In this document: positions 50,391-63,745 of the stretch, one piece after another | Numbering within the stretch: position 1 is the stretch's first letter | Layout of the letters: the number at the start of each line of letters is the position of its first letter | Source: Xylocopa sonorina | Lineage: Eukaryota > Arthropoda > Insecta > Hymenoptera > Apidae | Length of the DNA: 64,000 nt | Direction of reading: 5' to 3' | Assembly (NCBI RefSeq): GCF_050948175.1 | Contig: NW_027490136.1 | Location: 930,001 to 994,000, forward strand | Made by a program: the position numbers and the translations under genes | The notes under the pieces: model-generated | The model's database searches: none | What the model was told of the DNA's origin: nothing | The model's input: only the letters and a program-made list of their open reading frames with translations

Positions 50391-51931
50391 GTATACATGA
50401 CACTTCGCAATGAATATTATATCCTATCACGAAACATTTAATGAGATGCGAAGTCGCGTTATAGGAAGCATTAGAACTCTATAGCTTCGAAACGTCGACA
50501 TCTGCAAACGCTATTTCCTAGCAAGGAAATGTCGCATTTACATTCATTTGAAGTGTATGCGAAGTATACATGACACTTCCCAGTGAATATTATAACTTGT
50601 CATGAAACATAGAAAAGAGGTGGGATATCGCGTTTTAAGAAGCATTAGAACTCCATTGCTCCGAAACGTAGAAATCTGCAAACGCTATTTCCTAGCAAGG
50701 AAGTGGCGCATTTACATTCTTCTGAAGTGAATGCGAGGTATACATGACACTTCGCAATGAATATTACATCTTATCACGAAACATATAAATGAGATGCGAT
50801 ATCGCGCTTTAAGTAGCATTAGAACTCCATTGCTACGATACGTAGACATCTGCAAACGCTATTTCCTGGGATGGAAACGTCGCATTTACATTCTTTTGAA
50901 GTGAATGCGAGGTATACATGACACTTCGCTATGAATATTATATCTTATCACGAAACATATAAATGCGATGCGATATCGCGATTTAAGTAGCATTAGAACA
51001 CTATTGCTACGATACGTAGACATCTGCAAACGCTATTTCCTAGCAGGCAATAGTCGCATTCACATTCTTTTGAAGTGAATACGAGGTATACATGACACTT
51101 CGCAATGCATATTATATCCTATCATGGAACATAGAAGAGAGATGCGATATCTCATTTTAAGAAGCATTAGAGCTCTATTGCTTCGATACGCACACATCTG
51201 CAAACTCTACTTCCTGGCAAGGAAGTGTCGCATTTACATTCTTTTGCAGTGAATTCGAGGTATACATGGCACTTCCCAATGAATATTATATCTTATCTCG
51301 AAACATAGAAATGACATGCGAAATCGCGATTTAAAAAGCATTAGAACTCTCTTGCTTCGATACGTAGACATGTGCAAACGCTACGTCCTAGCAAGGAAGT
51401 GTCGCATTTACATTCTTTTGAAGTGAATACGAGGTATACATGACACTTCGCAATGAATATTATATCTTATCATGAAATATAGAAATTAGATGCGATATCG
51501 AGTTTTAAGAAGCATTGGAACTCTATTGCTACGATTCGTAGATATCTGGAGACGCTATATCCTAGCACGGAAGTGGCGCATTTACATTAATTTGATGTGA
51601 ATACGTGGTATACACGGCAATTCGCAATGAATATTATATCTTTTCCTGAAACATAGAAATGAGATGCGATATCGCGTTATAAGAAGCATTAGAACTCTAT
51701 TGCTACGATACGTAGATATCTGGATACGCAATTTCCTAGAAAGGAAGTGTCGCATTTACATTCATTTGAAGTGTAGACGAGGAATACATAACACCTCGCA
51801 ATGAATATTATATCTTATCATGACACATAGAGATGAGGTGCGATATCGCGTTTTAAGGAGAATTAGAACTCTATAGCTTCGATACAGAGATATATTGGGA
51901 ACTGAATTTCCTAGAGAGGAAGTGTCGCATT

Positions 51932-52681
51932 TTGTGACGTCAGGCGTACCGCCTGCCACCCATCAACCTTCTCGCACCCCCCAGCATCAACCCCTGGACG
52001 CATGCAACCAGCCAAACTCGCCTGCAGAACCAGCAACTGTAAGTGTTCGCACGCGCATACCTGCACGCGCTCACTCACACCGAGTTCCGCTGCCTCACTC
52101 GCACCACCGAGTATACCTGTCTCGCCCGCACCAAGGACGGGCAGCCCTATCTCCCTCGCACCGAGGATTCCGTCCAGCAGGAAGACGTAGCCGCAGCCCA
52201 TCACCTGAATGGGGTCTTTTCCAATTCGGGTAACAGGATCTGCTAGAACCTATATATTACTTCTAAGCTAGGACATACATACCATATCATGACGCATATA
52301 TAAGAATTCCTAGATCTAAGTTACACTAAGTAAGATGCGTCCGGCATGCGGCATGCGCCGCTAGCCCCACCACGAACCGCGGGTCCCCACTCGCTGGACC
52401 GGGCGCTCTCCGCCTCGAGACGCGAGTCCCCCACTCGCGGGACCGCGATCTCCCTACCACGAGCGTTCGCGACCGTAGCGTCCCGCGAACCGAGGAGGTC
52501 AGAGACGCGTCTCCAGAGCACACACTCTGACTCGAGATCTCCTACCGAGGGGTCGAAACCTCTAGTTCTGGATCGTTAGCCACCTCAATGTGAGGTTCAG
52601 GCATCGTATTTCTATTTCCGAAAAATAGGCTCGTGTCGTAAAGCCTCCGGAGCAACGGAAAATAGTTTCACCGGACGTGAT
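51932..52681 (+). repeat. Spacer A3: GC-rich element, short form
   Basis: Near-identical to A2 (offset 24833), with the same TGTGACGTCAGG start, CCGGACGTGATA end, three minisatellite units and absence of the 782-bp A1 insert. Frames of 62-112 aa on both strands are shared with A2 and unsupported as genes. Confidence 0.75.
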
Positions 52682-55600
52682 ACCTCGTATTCACCTCAAA
52701 AGAATGTAAATGCGACACTACCTTCCTAGGAAATAAGGTTAGCAGATATCTACGTATCGAAGAAATAGAGCTCTAATGCTTCTTGAAACGCCATATCGTA
52801 TCTCATTTCTATGTTTTATAATAAGATATAATATTCATTGCGAAGTGTCATGTATACCTCGTATTCACTTCAAAAGAATGTAAATGCGACACTTCCATGC
52901 TAGGAAATAGAGTTTGCAGATGTCTACGTATCGTAGCAATAGAGTTCTAATGCTTCTTAAAACGAGATGTCGTATTTCATTTCTATGTTTCGCAATAAGA
53001 TATAATATTCATCGTGGAATGTTATATAAACCCCGTATTTACTTCAAAAGAATGTAAATGCGACACTTCCTTGCTAGGAAATAGCGTTTACAGACGTCTA
53101 CGTATCGTGACAATAAAGTTCTAATACTTCTTAACACGAGACATCGCATCTCATATCTATGTTTCATGATAAGATATAATATTCATTGCGAAGTGTCATG
53201 TATACCTCGTATTCACTTCAAAAGAATGTAAATGCGACACTACCTTGCTTGGACGTAGCGTTTGCAGATGTCTACGTATCGAAGCAAGAGAGTTCTAATG
53301 CTTTTTAAATCGCGATTTCGCATGTCATTTCTATGTTTCGAGATAAGATATAATATTCATTGGGAAGTGCCATGTATGCCTCGAATTCACTGCAAAAGAA
53401 TGTAAATGCGACACTTCCTTGCCAGGAAGTAGAGTTTGCAGATGTGTACGTATCGAAGCAATAGAGCTCTAATGCTTCTTAAAATGAGATATCGCATCTC
53501 TCTTCTATGTTCCATGATAGGATATAATATGCATTGCGAAGTGTCATGTATACCTCGTATTCACTTCAAAAGAATGTGAATGCGACTATTGCCTGCTAGG
53601 AAATAGCGTTTGCAGATGTCTACGTATCGTAGCAATAGTGTTCTAATGCTACTTAAATCGCGATATCGCATCGCATTTATATGTTTCGTGATAAGATATA
53701 ATATTCATAGCGAAGTGTCATGTATACCTCGCATTCACTTCAAAAGAATGTAAATGCGACGTTTCCATCCCAGGAAATAGCGTTTGCAGATGTCTACGTA
53801 TCGTAGCAATGGAGTTCTAATGCTACTTAAAGCGCGATATCGCATCTCATTTATATGTTTCGTGATAAGATGTAATATTCATTGCGAAGTGTCATGTATA
53901 CCTCGCATTCACTTCAAAAGAATGTAAATGCGCCACTTCCTTGCTAGGAAATAGCGTTTGCAGATTTCTACGTTTCGGAGCAATGGAGTTCTAATGCTTC
54001 TTAAAACGCGATATCGCACCTCTTTTCTATGTTTCATGACAAGTTATAATATTCACTGGGAAGTGTCATGTATACTTCGCATACACTTCAAATGAATGTA
54101 AATGCGACATTTCCTTGCTAGGAAATAGCGTTTGCAGATGTCGACGTTTCGAAGCTATAGAGTTCTAATGCTTCCTATAACGCGACTTCGCATCTCATTA
54201 AATGTTTCGTGATAGGATATAATATTCATTGCGAAGTGTCATGTATACCTCGTATTCACTTCAAAAGAATGTAAATGCGACGTTTCCATCCTAGGAAATG
54301 GCGTTTACATATGTCTACGTATCGTAGGAATAGAGTTCTAATGCTTCTTAAAACGAGATGTCGCATTTCATTTCTATGTTTCGCGATTAGGTATAATATT
54401 CATTGCGAAGTGTCATGTATACCGCGTATTCACTTCAAAAGAATGTAAATGCGACGTTTCCATCCTAGGAAATGGCGTTTACATATGTCTACGTATCGTA
54501 GGAATAGAGTTCTAATGCTTCTTAAAACGAGATGTCGCATTTCATTTCTATGTTTCGCGATTAGGTATAATATTCATTGCGAAGTGTCATGTATACCTCG
54601 TATTCACTTCAAAAGAGTGTAAATGCGCCACTTCCTTCCTAGGAAATAGCGTTTGCAGATTTCTACGTATTGTAGGAATGGAGTTCTAATGTTTCTTAAA
54701 ACGCGATATCGCATCCAATTTCTATGTTTAATGATAAGTTGTAATATTCATTGCGAAGTGTCATGTATACCTCGTACTGACTTCAAAAGAATGTAAATGC
54801 GCCACTTCCTTGCTAGGAAATAGCGTTTGCAGATATCTACGTATCGATTCAATAGGGTTCCAATGCTTCTTTAAACGCGATATCGCATCCCGTTTCTATG
54901 TTTCGTGATAAGATATAATATTCATTGCGAAGTATCATGTACACCTCGTATTCACTTCAAAAGAATGTAAATGCGACTATTCCTTGCTAGGAAATAGCGT
55001 TTGCAGATGTCTACGTATGATAGCAATAGAGTTCTAACGCTTCTTAAAACGCGATATCGCACCTCATTTCTATGTTTCATGATAAGTTATAATATCCATT
55101 GCGAAGCGTCATGTATACCTCGTATTCACTCCAAACGAATGTAAATGCGACATTTCCTTGCTAGGAAATAGCGTATTCAGACGTCTACGTATCGTAGCAA
55201 TAGAGTTCTAATGCTACTTAAATCGCGATATCGCATCCCATTTCTATGTTTCGTGATAAGATATAATATTCATTGCGAAGTGTCATGCATACCTCGCATT
55301 CACTTCAAAAGAATGTAAATGCGACTATTCCTTGCTAGGAAATAGCGTTTGCAGATGCCTACGTATTGTAGCAATAGAATTCTAATGCTTCTTAGATCGC
55401 GATATCACATCTCATTTCTATGCTTCGTGATAAGTTATAATATTCATTCCGAAGTGACATGTATACCTCGTATTCACTTCAGAAGAATGTAAATGCGACT
55501 ATTCCTTGCTAGGAAATAGCGTTTGCAGATGCCTACGTATTGTAGCAATAGAATTCCAGTACTTCTTAGATCGCGATATCGCATCTCATATCTATGTTTC

Positions 55601-58600
55601 GTGATAAGTTATAATATTCATTCCGACGTGTCATCTATACCTCGAATTCTCTTCAAAAGAATGTAAATGCGACACTTCCATCCTAGGAAATAGCGTTTGC
55701 AGATGTCTACGTATCGTAGCAATAGAGTTCTAATGTTTCTCAAAACGCGATATCGCATCTCACTACTATGTTTCATGACAAGATATAATGTTCATTGCGA
55801 AGTGCCATGTATTTCTCTTATTCACTTCAAAAGAATGTAAATGCGACACTTCCTTGCTAGGAAATAGCATTTGCAGATGTCTACGTAGCGAGGCAATAGT
55901 GCTCTAATGGTTCTTAAAACGCAATATCGCATCTCACTTCTATGTATCATGATAAGGTATAATATTCAGCACGAAGTGTCATGTATACCTCGTATTCACT
56001 TCAATACAATGTAAGTGCGACACTTCCTTGCTAGGAAATAGCGTTTTCAGATGTCTACGTATCGAAGCAATAGAGCTCTAGTGCCTCTTAAAACGCGAAA
56101 TCGCATCTCATTACTATGTTTCATGTTAAGATATTATTTCCATTGCGAAGTGTCACTTATTCCTCGTATTCACTTCAAATGAATGTAAATGCGACACTTC
56201 CTTGCTAGGAAATAGCGTTTGCAGATGTCTAGGTACCGATGTAATAGAGTTCTAATGCTTCCTAAAACCCGATATCGCATCTCATTTCTATGTTTCATGA
56301 TAAGATATAATAGCCATTGCGAAGAGTCACTTATTCCTCGTAATCACATCTAAAGAATGTAAATGCAAATCTTCCTTCCTGGAAAACAGCGTTGCCAGAT
56401 GTCTACATATCGTTGCAATAGAGTTCCAATGCTTCCTAAAACGCGATATCGCATCTGATATCTATGTTTCATGATAGAATATATTATCCATTGTGATGTA
56501 TCATGTATACATCGTATTCAATTCAAATGAATGTAAATGCGGACACTACCTTGCTAGGAAGTAGCATTTGCAGATGTCTACGTATCGAAGCAATAGAGTT
56601 CTAATGCTTCTTAAAACGTGATGTCGCATCTTATTCCTATGTTTCATGATAAGACATAATATCCATTGCGAAATGTCATGTATACCTCGTATTCACTTCA
56701 AAAGAATGTAAATGCGACACTTCCTTTCTAGGAAATAGCGTTTGCAGAAGTCTACGTATCGTAGCAATAGAGTTCTAGTGCATCTCAAAACGCGGTATCG
56801 CATCTCACTTCTATGTTTCATGACAAGATATAATGTTCATTGCGAAGTGCCACGTACACCTCGTATTCACTTCAAAAGAATGTAAGTGCGACACTACCTT
56901 GCTAGGGAATAGCGTTTGCAGATGTCTACGTATCGAAGCAATAGAGTTCTAATGGTTCTTATAACGCGATATCGCATCTCAATTCTATGTTTCAAGATAA
57001 GATATAATGTTCATTGCGCAGTGTCACGTATACCTCGTCTACACTTCAGAAGAAAGTAAATGCGACACTTCCTTCCTAGGATATAACGTTTCCAGATGTC
57101 TACGTACCGAAACAATACAGCTCTAATTCTTCTTAAAACGACACGTCGCATCTCATTTCTATGTTTCGTGACAAGATGTAATTCTCATTGCGAAGTTTCT
57201 TGTATACCTCTTATTCACTTCAAAAGAATGTAAATGCGACACTTCCATGCTAGGAAATAGCGTTTGCAGATGTCTACGTATCGTAGCCATAGATTTCTAA
57301 TGCTGCTTATGTCGCGTAATCGCATCTCATTTCTATGTTTCGTGATAAGTTATAATATTCAGTGCGAAGTGTCATGTATACCTCGTATTCACTTCAGAAA
57401 AATGTAAACGCGACACTTCCTTGCTAGGAAATAGCGTTTCAGATGTCTTCGTATTGTAGCCATAGAGTTCTAATGCTGCTTAAATCGCGTAATCGCATCC
57501 CATTTCTATGTTTCGTGATAAGTTATAATATTCATTGCGAAGTGTCATGTATACCTCGTATTCACTTCAAAAGAATGTAAACGCGACACTTCCTTGCTAG
57601 GAAATAGCGTTTCCAGATGTCTTCGTATTGTAGCAATAGCGTTCTAATGCTTCTCAAAACGCGATATCATATTTCATTTCTATGTTTCATGATAAGAAAT
57701 AATATTCATTGCGAAGTGTCATGTATACCTCGTATTCGCTTCAAAAGGATATAAATGCGACACTTCCTTGCTAGGAAATAGCGTTTCCAGATATCTACGT
57801 ATCGTAGCAATAGAGTTCTAATGCTTCCCAAAACGCGATATCGCATCTCATTGCTGTGTCTCATGATAGGATATAATATTCATTGCGAAGTGTTACCAAA
57901 CCGCGCATACACTTTAAATGAATGTAAATGCGACACTTCCTTGCTAGGAAATAGCGTTTACAGAAGTCCTACGTATCGTAGCAATAGAGTTCTGATGCTT
58001 CTTAAAACGCGATATCGCGTCTCATTTGTATGTTTCATGATAACATATAATATTCATTCCTAAGTGTTATGTACACCTCGTCTACACTTCAAAAGAATGT
58101 AAGTGCCACACCTCCTTTCTAGGAAATGCGTTTCCAGGTATCTACGTATAGAAACAATAGTGTTCCAATATTTCTTATAACGCGATATAGAATCTCGTTT
58201 CTATGTTCCATGATATCATATAGTATTCATTACGAAGTGTTATGTATAGCTCGTCAACACTTCAAAAGCATGTAAATGCCACACTTCCTTGCTAGGAAAT
58301 GCGTTTCCAGATTTCTACGTATCGAAGCAATACAGTTCTAATGCTCCTTTAAACGCGATATAGCATCCCAATTCTATGGTTCATGATAAGTTATAATATT
58401 CATAGCGAAGTGTTATGTATACCTCGTATACACTTCAAATGAATTTAAATGCCACACTTCCTTTCTAGGGAATAGCGTTTCCAGATTTCTACGTATCGAA
58501 GCAATAGAGTTGTAATGCTGCTTAAAACGCGATATCGCATCTCATATCTATGTTTCATGATATGACATAATATTCATTGTAGAGTGTTATGTATACCTCG

Positions 58601-59225
58601 TCTACACTTCAAATGAATGTAAATGCCACACGTTCTTGCTCGGAGATAGCGTTTCCTAGATGTCTACGTATTGAAGCAATAGATTTCTAATGCTTCTATA
58701 AACGAGATATAACATCTCAGTTCTATGTTTTACGATACTATATAATATTCATTGCGAAGTGTTATGTATAACTCGTCTACACTTCAAAATAATGTAATGC
58801 CACACTTCTTGGATAGGAAATTGCGTTTCTAGATGTCTACGCATCGAAGCAATAGATTTCTAACTCTTTATAAAACGCGATATCGCATATCAGTTCTAAG
58901 TCACATGATAAGATGTAATTTCAATGCAACGCGTAATGTATATCTCCTCTACACTTCAAATGAATGTAAATACATCACTTCCTTGCTACGGAATTTCGTT
59001 TCAATATCTGAAGGTTTAGCAGCAATAGAGTTCTAATGCTTCGTAAAACGCGGCTGCGCATCTTACTTCTATATTTCATGACAAGATGTAATATTCATAG
59101 CATCGCGTTATGTTCATCTGCTTCTGCACATGAATTAAGTGTGAATCCTACACTTTCTTGCCCGGGGTTAGCGTTTCTAGATGTCCAGGTGCCGAAGCAT
59201 TTAATTTGTCATGCTTCATGCACCT
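52682..59225 (+). repeat. 174-bp satellite block, forward orientation (about 37 monomers)
   Basis: Sister of 27849-35260, with one five-monomer unit where that block has two. The GCCACAC / CGTCTACAC subfamily occupies about 58055-58970, and degenerate monomers follow. Confidence 0.97.
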
Positions 59226-59329
59226 CAATATTGCATTTCATATAAACAGTTTAAAGTAAGTTAGAAGGTTGTAAAGCTCTATGCATCGCATTATGCTTAT
59301 CTGCTTTTGTGCTTTATAATGCTCTGGGA
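59226..59329 (+). repeat. Degenerate satellite fringe left of B3
   Basis: Same diverged monomer remnants as 35261-35365, ending at TGTGAGAAGG. Confidence 0.6.
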
Positions 59330-60066
59330 TGTGAGAAGGTCCTCAACCATTCTTAACCCCCTAAAGAGAAGTCAAAAGTCCAGCGGCCCTGCAGGTGGGC
59401 CATGGGAGCGCGGCGCGAGAGGCGCTACGCAATTTAAATGATCAGGAGGATCCCCTCAGTGACACCCAAGGGTGAGAGAAGAGGAAATCGCCAAAATCCA
59501 CTGATCGATGGACCCGAACAATACCGGAGCCTACAGCCCACTTCACCAAGGAGCCCCGAGGAGGATGCAGGAGACCCGAGTACCACCAGCGAATTCAAGG
59601 AACCTGAAGAAGAAAACGTGAGAGCTTATTCCCTAAAGCGTCCCATTTCTTGTGTCGCATATTGTATATTGTATCTTATATCGTGAAGCGAGTTATGATA
59701 CCCGGTAATTTGCGGCGTGTTGCGTAGTTTCCCGTAGCCCTTGTTAGTTAAACCCACGTCGAGACCATAAATAAACATGCCGTGACTTCAGTATCTCGCG
59801 ACCTGAGTGTGTGTACTTGGCTAGGCGTAGTCGAGAAGAGGAGCATTTCGAAGTTTCAAGGGTTGTTCCGCCCCAGGGTTCCCGGGGTCGTGTAGTCTAT
59901 CCCTTTGCTACTTTTTGAGCAGCTGGCGCCCAAGAAAAATTGTACGTGAGCGGATACCTTGGAACGATAGATCGCTTTAGATTAAAGTACGTTTTACACC
60001 TTAAAGCATTTAGATAATTAACCCCTTCGAGCTTCCCTGACTTACTATATATAGGTTTCCGTCACA
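59330..60066 (+). mobile_element. LTR-like element in B3
   Basis: Near-identical to the B2 copy: TGTGAGAAGG start, TGGCGCCCAA at 59924, TCACA end. It moved with the large duplication and is not an independent insertion. Confidence 0.55.
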
Positions 60067-60464
60067 ACTAATAGGAACCATCACTTTACATAGATATATA
60101 GAACACACATAGTTTTAAGCGTAGAATTGAGAATTTGAGAACTTACTTTGAAACGTTAGTAGTGAGGAATTCCATCGGATTTCATAGAAATTCAGAACTT
60201 ACTTGCTATGAAACATAGGCAGATAAGGGCCATCGCGTTGCTTAGAACTTTAGAACTTACTTACTTCAACAAAGATTTCTATTGGCTTCGTCCGTTCTTT
60301 TAGAAGAGTTTTTGATAAACCACATACTTTTCACGCTTCTGATATCTTTGAAAGTTCGCGAGATGTAATCGTTTAAGTTTTAAAATGATTACTTAATGTG
60401 AATTATTATTTTGTAACTCGCTCATAAACGAGTCTGCATAGGATTTAATCCATAAGTTTTTAAT
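60067..60464. repeat. Degenerate satellite-like stretch between LTR and core in B3
   Basis: Same as 36103-36500; no gene. Confidence 0.5.
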
Positions 60465-61027
60465 CCTGGAATTTATGCAGTTATTTGTTATTCACTTATG
60501 GCTCAAACGACAAAGATTCTGACCACTTCAAAATGGTTGACTTTCATCAATTTTCTTAAAAATTGAAATACTGCCCAACTGCTTGCATTAAAGACTGCAA
60601 TTAAAGCTTTCGAAACATTTTACCTCTTATAGATGAATTCTGGAATTGAAATTGAATGTTTGACTTTTCTAACTCCTCTTTAGACATCTTTCTATTGGAA
60701 TGTTCAAGTATTTTCATATTCGTAATTATTAAAAATGTTTTACTTGATTCTTTAATATAATATTTAGAATTTTCTGAGAAATATTTTTTATCGTAATGAA
60801 CTATATAATTGCAATTATAATTCTTTATGAAATAATAATAACAGAAAGGTATGTATCCATTCGTGTAGTTTTGTAAAGAGTATTTAATCTTACTATCTAA
60901 AATGAAACATTGAAATCTGTTTACAATCTAATGGAATTTAATTACCTTTTGATTCAAATTCACAATGATAATCTTCCATAGTTCAACAATTTTGTGAGCT
61001 GTCCTCAGGAATCCGCAGCTCAGTACT

Positions 61028-61034
61028 TATAAAA
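61028..61034 (+). promoter_or_regulatory. TATA-like box of the gene-like island, B3
   Basis: TATAAAA, same as in B2. Confidence 0.3.
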
Positions 61035-61302
61035 TGAACGACAGAAAGAACAGCCTAACCAAACGTATTCAAACCGATTTTTCAATACTAATCTTATCAT
61101 GTTTAACTTATGCTGCAAACTATTGAAATGCCCTTCGAAAAGTGTTTATTCACAGTGAAGTAAACGGTAAGTATTACGCCTTCCACCACTGTTTACAATA
61201 CGTATGTTTCATTTACTATCAAAACCGTGAGTATTATCGCCTTTCTTTACTTTTTGTAACCTTCAATGCCTTCATGTTACAGATCGTTAAACTTGCTTTA
61301 AA

Positions 61303-61680
61303 ATGCTCTATCGTATTACGGAAGAATGGACATACCAATTCATTTTAAAAAATGAAGGTAACCTTCACATGTCCAACATAACTCCACTTACAAAAAAACT
61401 ATTTTCATCAACGGATGGCCCCTTTGTACTATGCAATTTTATATTAGCAAAAACCAACAAGGCAACGATGAACAGAGTTAAATTTAATATTATGATGTTT
61501 ATTATTTTACTTATAGTATATTTGTTTTTCTGGAATTTTGCCAAAAGACAATGTTTACGATGTCGACAGATGAATATATTTGCCTTAGAATTACAAGAGC
61601 CAACTATTTCGAAAGTAGAATATTACTTTACTTCGCTAACCGAATCGTTGCAAACGTTAAATAAGGTGCGTGCCTTTTAA
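61303..61680 (+). CDS. Hypothetical ORF with one membrane-spanning segment, B3 copy (125 aa)
   Basis: The protein is identical to that of 37339-37716: hydrophobic segment at residues about 61-79, then AKRQCLRC and a polar tail. It lies downstream of the same TATA-like box and 116-bp intron-like segment (61167-61282). Identity with B2 reflects the recent large duplication and says nothing about selection. It may be one exon of a broken gene. Family not recognised. Confidence 0.25.
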   Translation: MLYRITEEWTYQFILKNEGNLHMSNITPLTKKLFSSTDGPFVLCNFILAKTNKATMNRVKFNIMMFIILLIVYLFFWNFAKRQCLRCRQMNIFALELQEPTISKVEYYFTSLTESLQTLNKVRAF

Positions 61681-61829
61681 AACAGTCAGATGCAAATTAC
61701 GATACAACGTTTCCAAGAAATGGTACGTGCCACTGTTTTTTAATTTCCGTTTATTTAATCAAAGCAAATTTAATTGAAATATCCGCAAAATTTGAGGACA
61801 AAAAGTTATTGTAATTTTGCGCAACATAT

Positions 61830-62135
61830 ATGATGGTGATAAAGGATAAGTATACGGAACTGAAAATGGAAAGTAGCGAGCAGAAAAAGAAACTGATGGA
61901 GCTACAAGGTAGATTGATACATCCGTCAAATGATGATTCTAGGTTAATAAAATCTGTTAATCAAAGAGCTATTGCAAAAATCAAGTATAATCAATATTAC
62001 TTCTGCTCAAAGGCTATAATAGAATTGTACCGAAATGGGTACAAAACAGGCCATTATATCTATACGTTCTATTCTATGCAAAGGCAAATATTTCAGAGAA
62101 AAGATGTGTTACTTACAAATTACTTATGTTCTTAG
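61830..62135 (+). CDS. Hypothetical ORF with coiled-coil-like start, B3 copy (101 aa)
   Basis: Same as 37866-38171 apart from Ala for Thr at residue 47. A charged heptad-like N-terminal stretch is followed by a donor-like GGTAGAT and then low-complexity Tyr/Ile-rich sequence. It may be an exon plus intron read-through. No function is assigned. Confidence 0.2.
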   Translation: MMVIKDKYTELKMESSEQKKKLMELQGRLIHPSNDDSRLIKSVNQRAIAKIKYNQYYFCSKAIIELYRNGYKTGHYIYTFYSMQRQIFQRKDVLLTNYLCS

Positions 62136-62804
62136 ATATCTCACTAATTCAGGCTTCTTGTCTTGCAGAACTAATCATTCATTTAACATGTAAAGGGGTC
62201 CAAGAATAGTAAAAGATTTTTATATTTCATACCCTCACTTGATACGTCGATTGGATCACGTAAAATATCGGACATTAATTGCATCTACATCTTCAGACCT
62301 TAAATATATAATTGCAACAACATATTTAATAGCGTTTTAATAACATTTTTCTAATTGTTTATATCTATGTCTAATAAATATATATTAATCGAATAAGTTG
62401 CTTTACCAAAGAATAAAAGTATCTGAGGCTTACAAATCGGAGCATTACATAACAAACGTGCATCACATATATAATATTACATGTAATAAAAGATGAAGAC
62501 GAAAAAGATCGTACATAAGCTGAATCCACAATGCGGTCATAGAAATACGGAAACGGCAAAAATTCCAAACAATAATTTAAAAAATTCAAAAAGGGGGGAG
62601 TGAAAATCCATCTCCTTGACGATGATAAGGAACAAGTCTGCCTCATGCACTACAATATCCCAAACAGCCAGCGATTGGCACGCCAATGACAACGGATGGA
62701 ACGAATTCCGTGACAGAACTGTGCTAACAAAGTGCTCCTACTCAGCTTTCGAAATGGCATACTGTTAGTACTGGGGCGGCATTCGTATCACGGCACTATT
62801 AAAG
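62136..62804. other. AT-rich stretch in B3, no convincing gene
   Basis: Same as 38172-38840 in B2. Confidence 0.5.
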
Positions 62805-63745
62805 CACCGAGATATAGCACACGGGCTACACGGCCGTGACAATGACACTATCAGCTCACCATAGCTACACGCGTGGTTGTGGCGTAGGCTGACATTTACT
62901 AATGGGGAAGCTGTTTCCATAAAAATTATAAGCAAATATGAAAAATGACTAAACTGTGCAATTTATTTATTTTGATTCCAAAATAGATACACCGGCACAA
63001 AACAAAGATATAAGAACTTGATTTTATTATTTTCTATAAACTAGCTCGATAGGGCGATTTTTCCCATAAAGTCGATAATTACTTTGTCATAAAAATATAC
63101 ACACTTATTTTATATATATTTTCTTCAATTTATTGTTGCAAATTCATGCAATTGAGGGTTACATTAAATACGATGACAGCATGTTATTTCAAAAATTACA
63201 CAAGGCGAAGTTAGGGACGCAACAGCATGAATTTTTATTTTATAAGTAATATTTTTTTTATAAATAATATTTTTAGTCTATGATGGATTGAAAGAAATAT
63301 ATACGACTCGCTCAATAACTATAAATATAGGAAAACGACCATCAAAATATCTATCAATACTCATATGCTGAACATCTACTGACATCTAACGGTTCTAATT
63401 TGTATGAAAGCACAGGTTGCCCATTGCCAAATGTGATCCTGCGTCATTGCTGAGGAGATTCATGAATGGAGCGATGATACGCGTGTCACCATGGTGCTGG
63501 TGCTGCGCGATTCGCTTGTCTAGAACGTGCTGGTAACACGTTCTGGCATTTTAGTTAACGAATCCGGTCACACATGACTACGAATCAGTTGACACTCCTC
63601 GGAAGTGGCAATATAGTGCCGGCATGGTGTCGCTACCATCTTGCCGTTTGTTATCTGGGATGCTTTTTAGTGCATTATTCGGAATTGAATTTGAACACAT
63701 AGCTACTTAATCGCAAATTTGTATGTACTGTGACGTGGTGACGTC
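62805..63745. other. Palindrome-rich conserved core of B3
   Basis: Carries the same short palindromes and the hairpin AGAACGTG/CACGTTCT (63522-63544) as B2. Confidence 0.6.

Larger units (their letters stand above)
40216..51931 (-). repeat. 174-bp satellite block, reverse orientation (about 67 monomers)
   Basis: Starts abruptly after B2 with ATTAGAACTCTATTGCTTCG. It is the longest block. It contains two five-monomer higher-order duplications (40.3-42.0 kb and 43.6-45.8 kb) and one single-monomer duplication (about 50041-50390, offset 174). The last monomers before A3 are the mirror image of those after A1. ORFs up to 116 aa are satellite read-through. Confidence 0.97.

Noticed and set aside
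2126..59225. Identity with the honeybee AluI satellite (period reported near 176 bp)
   Set aside because: The period is close, but the common monomer here lacks an AGCT site and no sequence comparison was possible. Not claimed.
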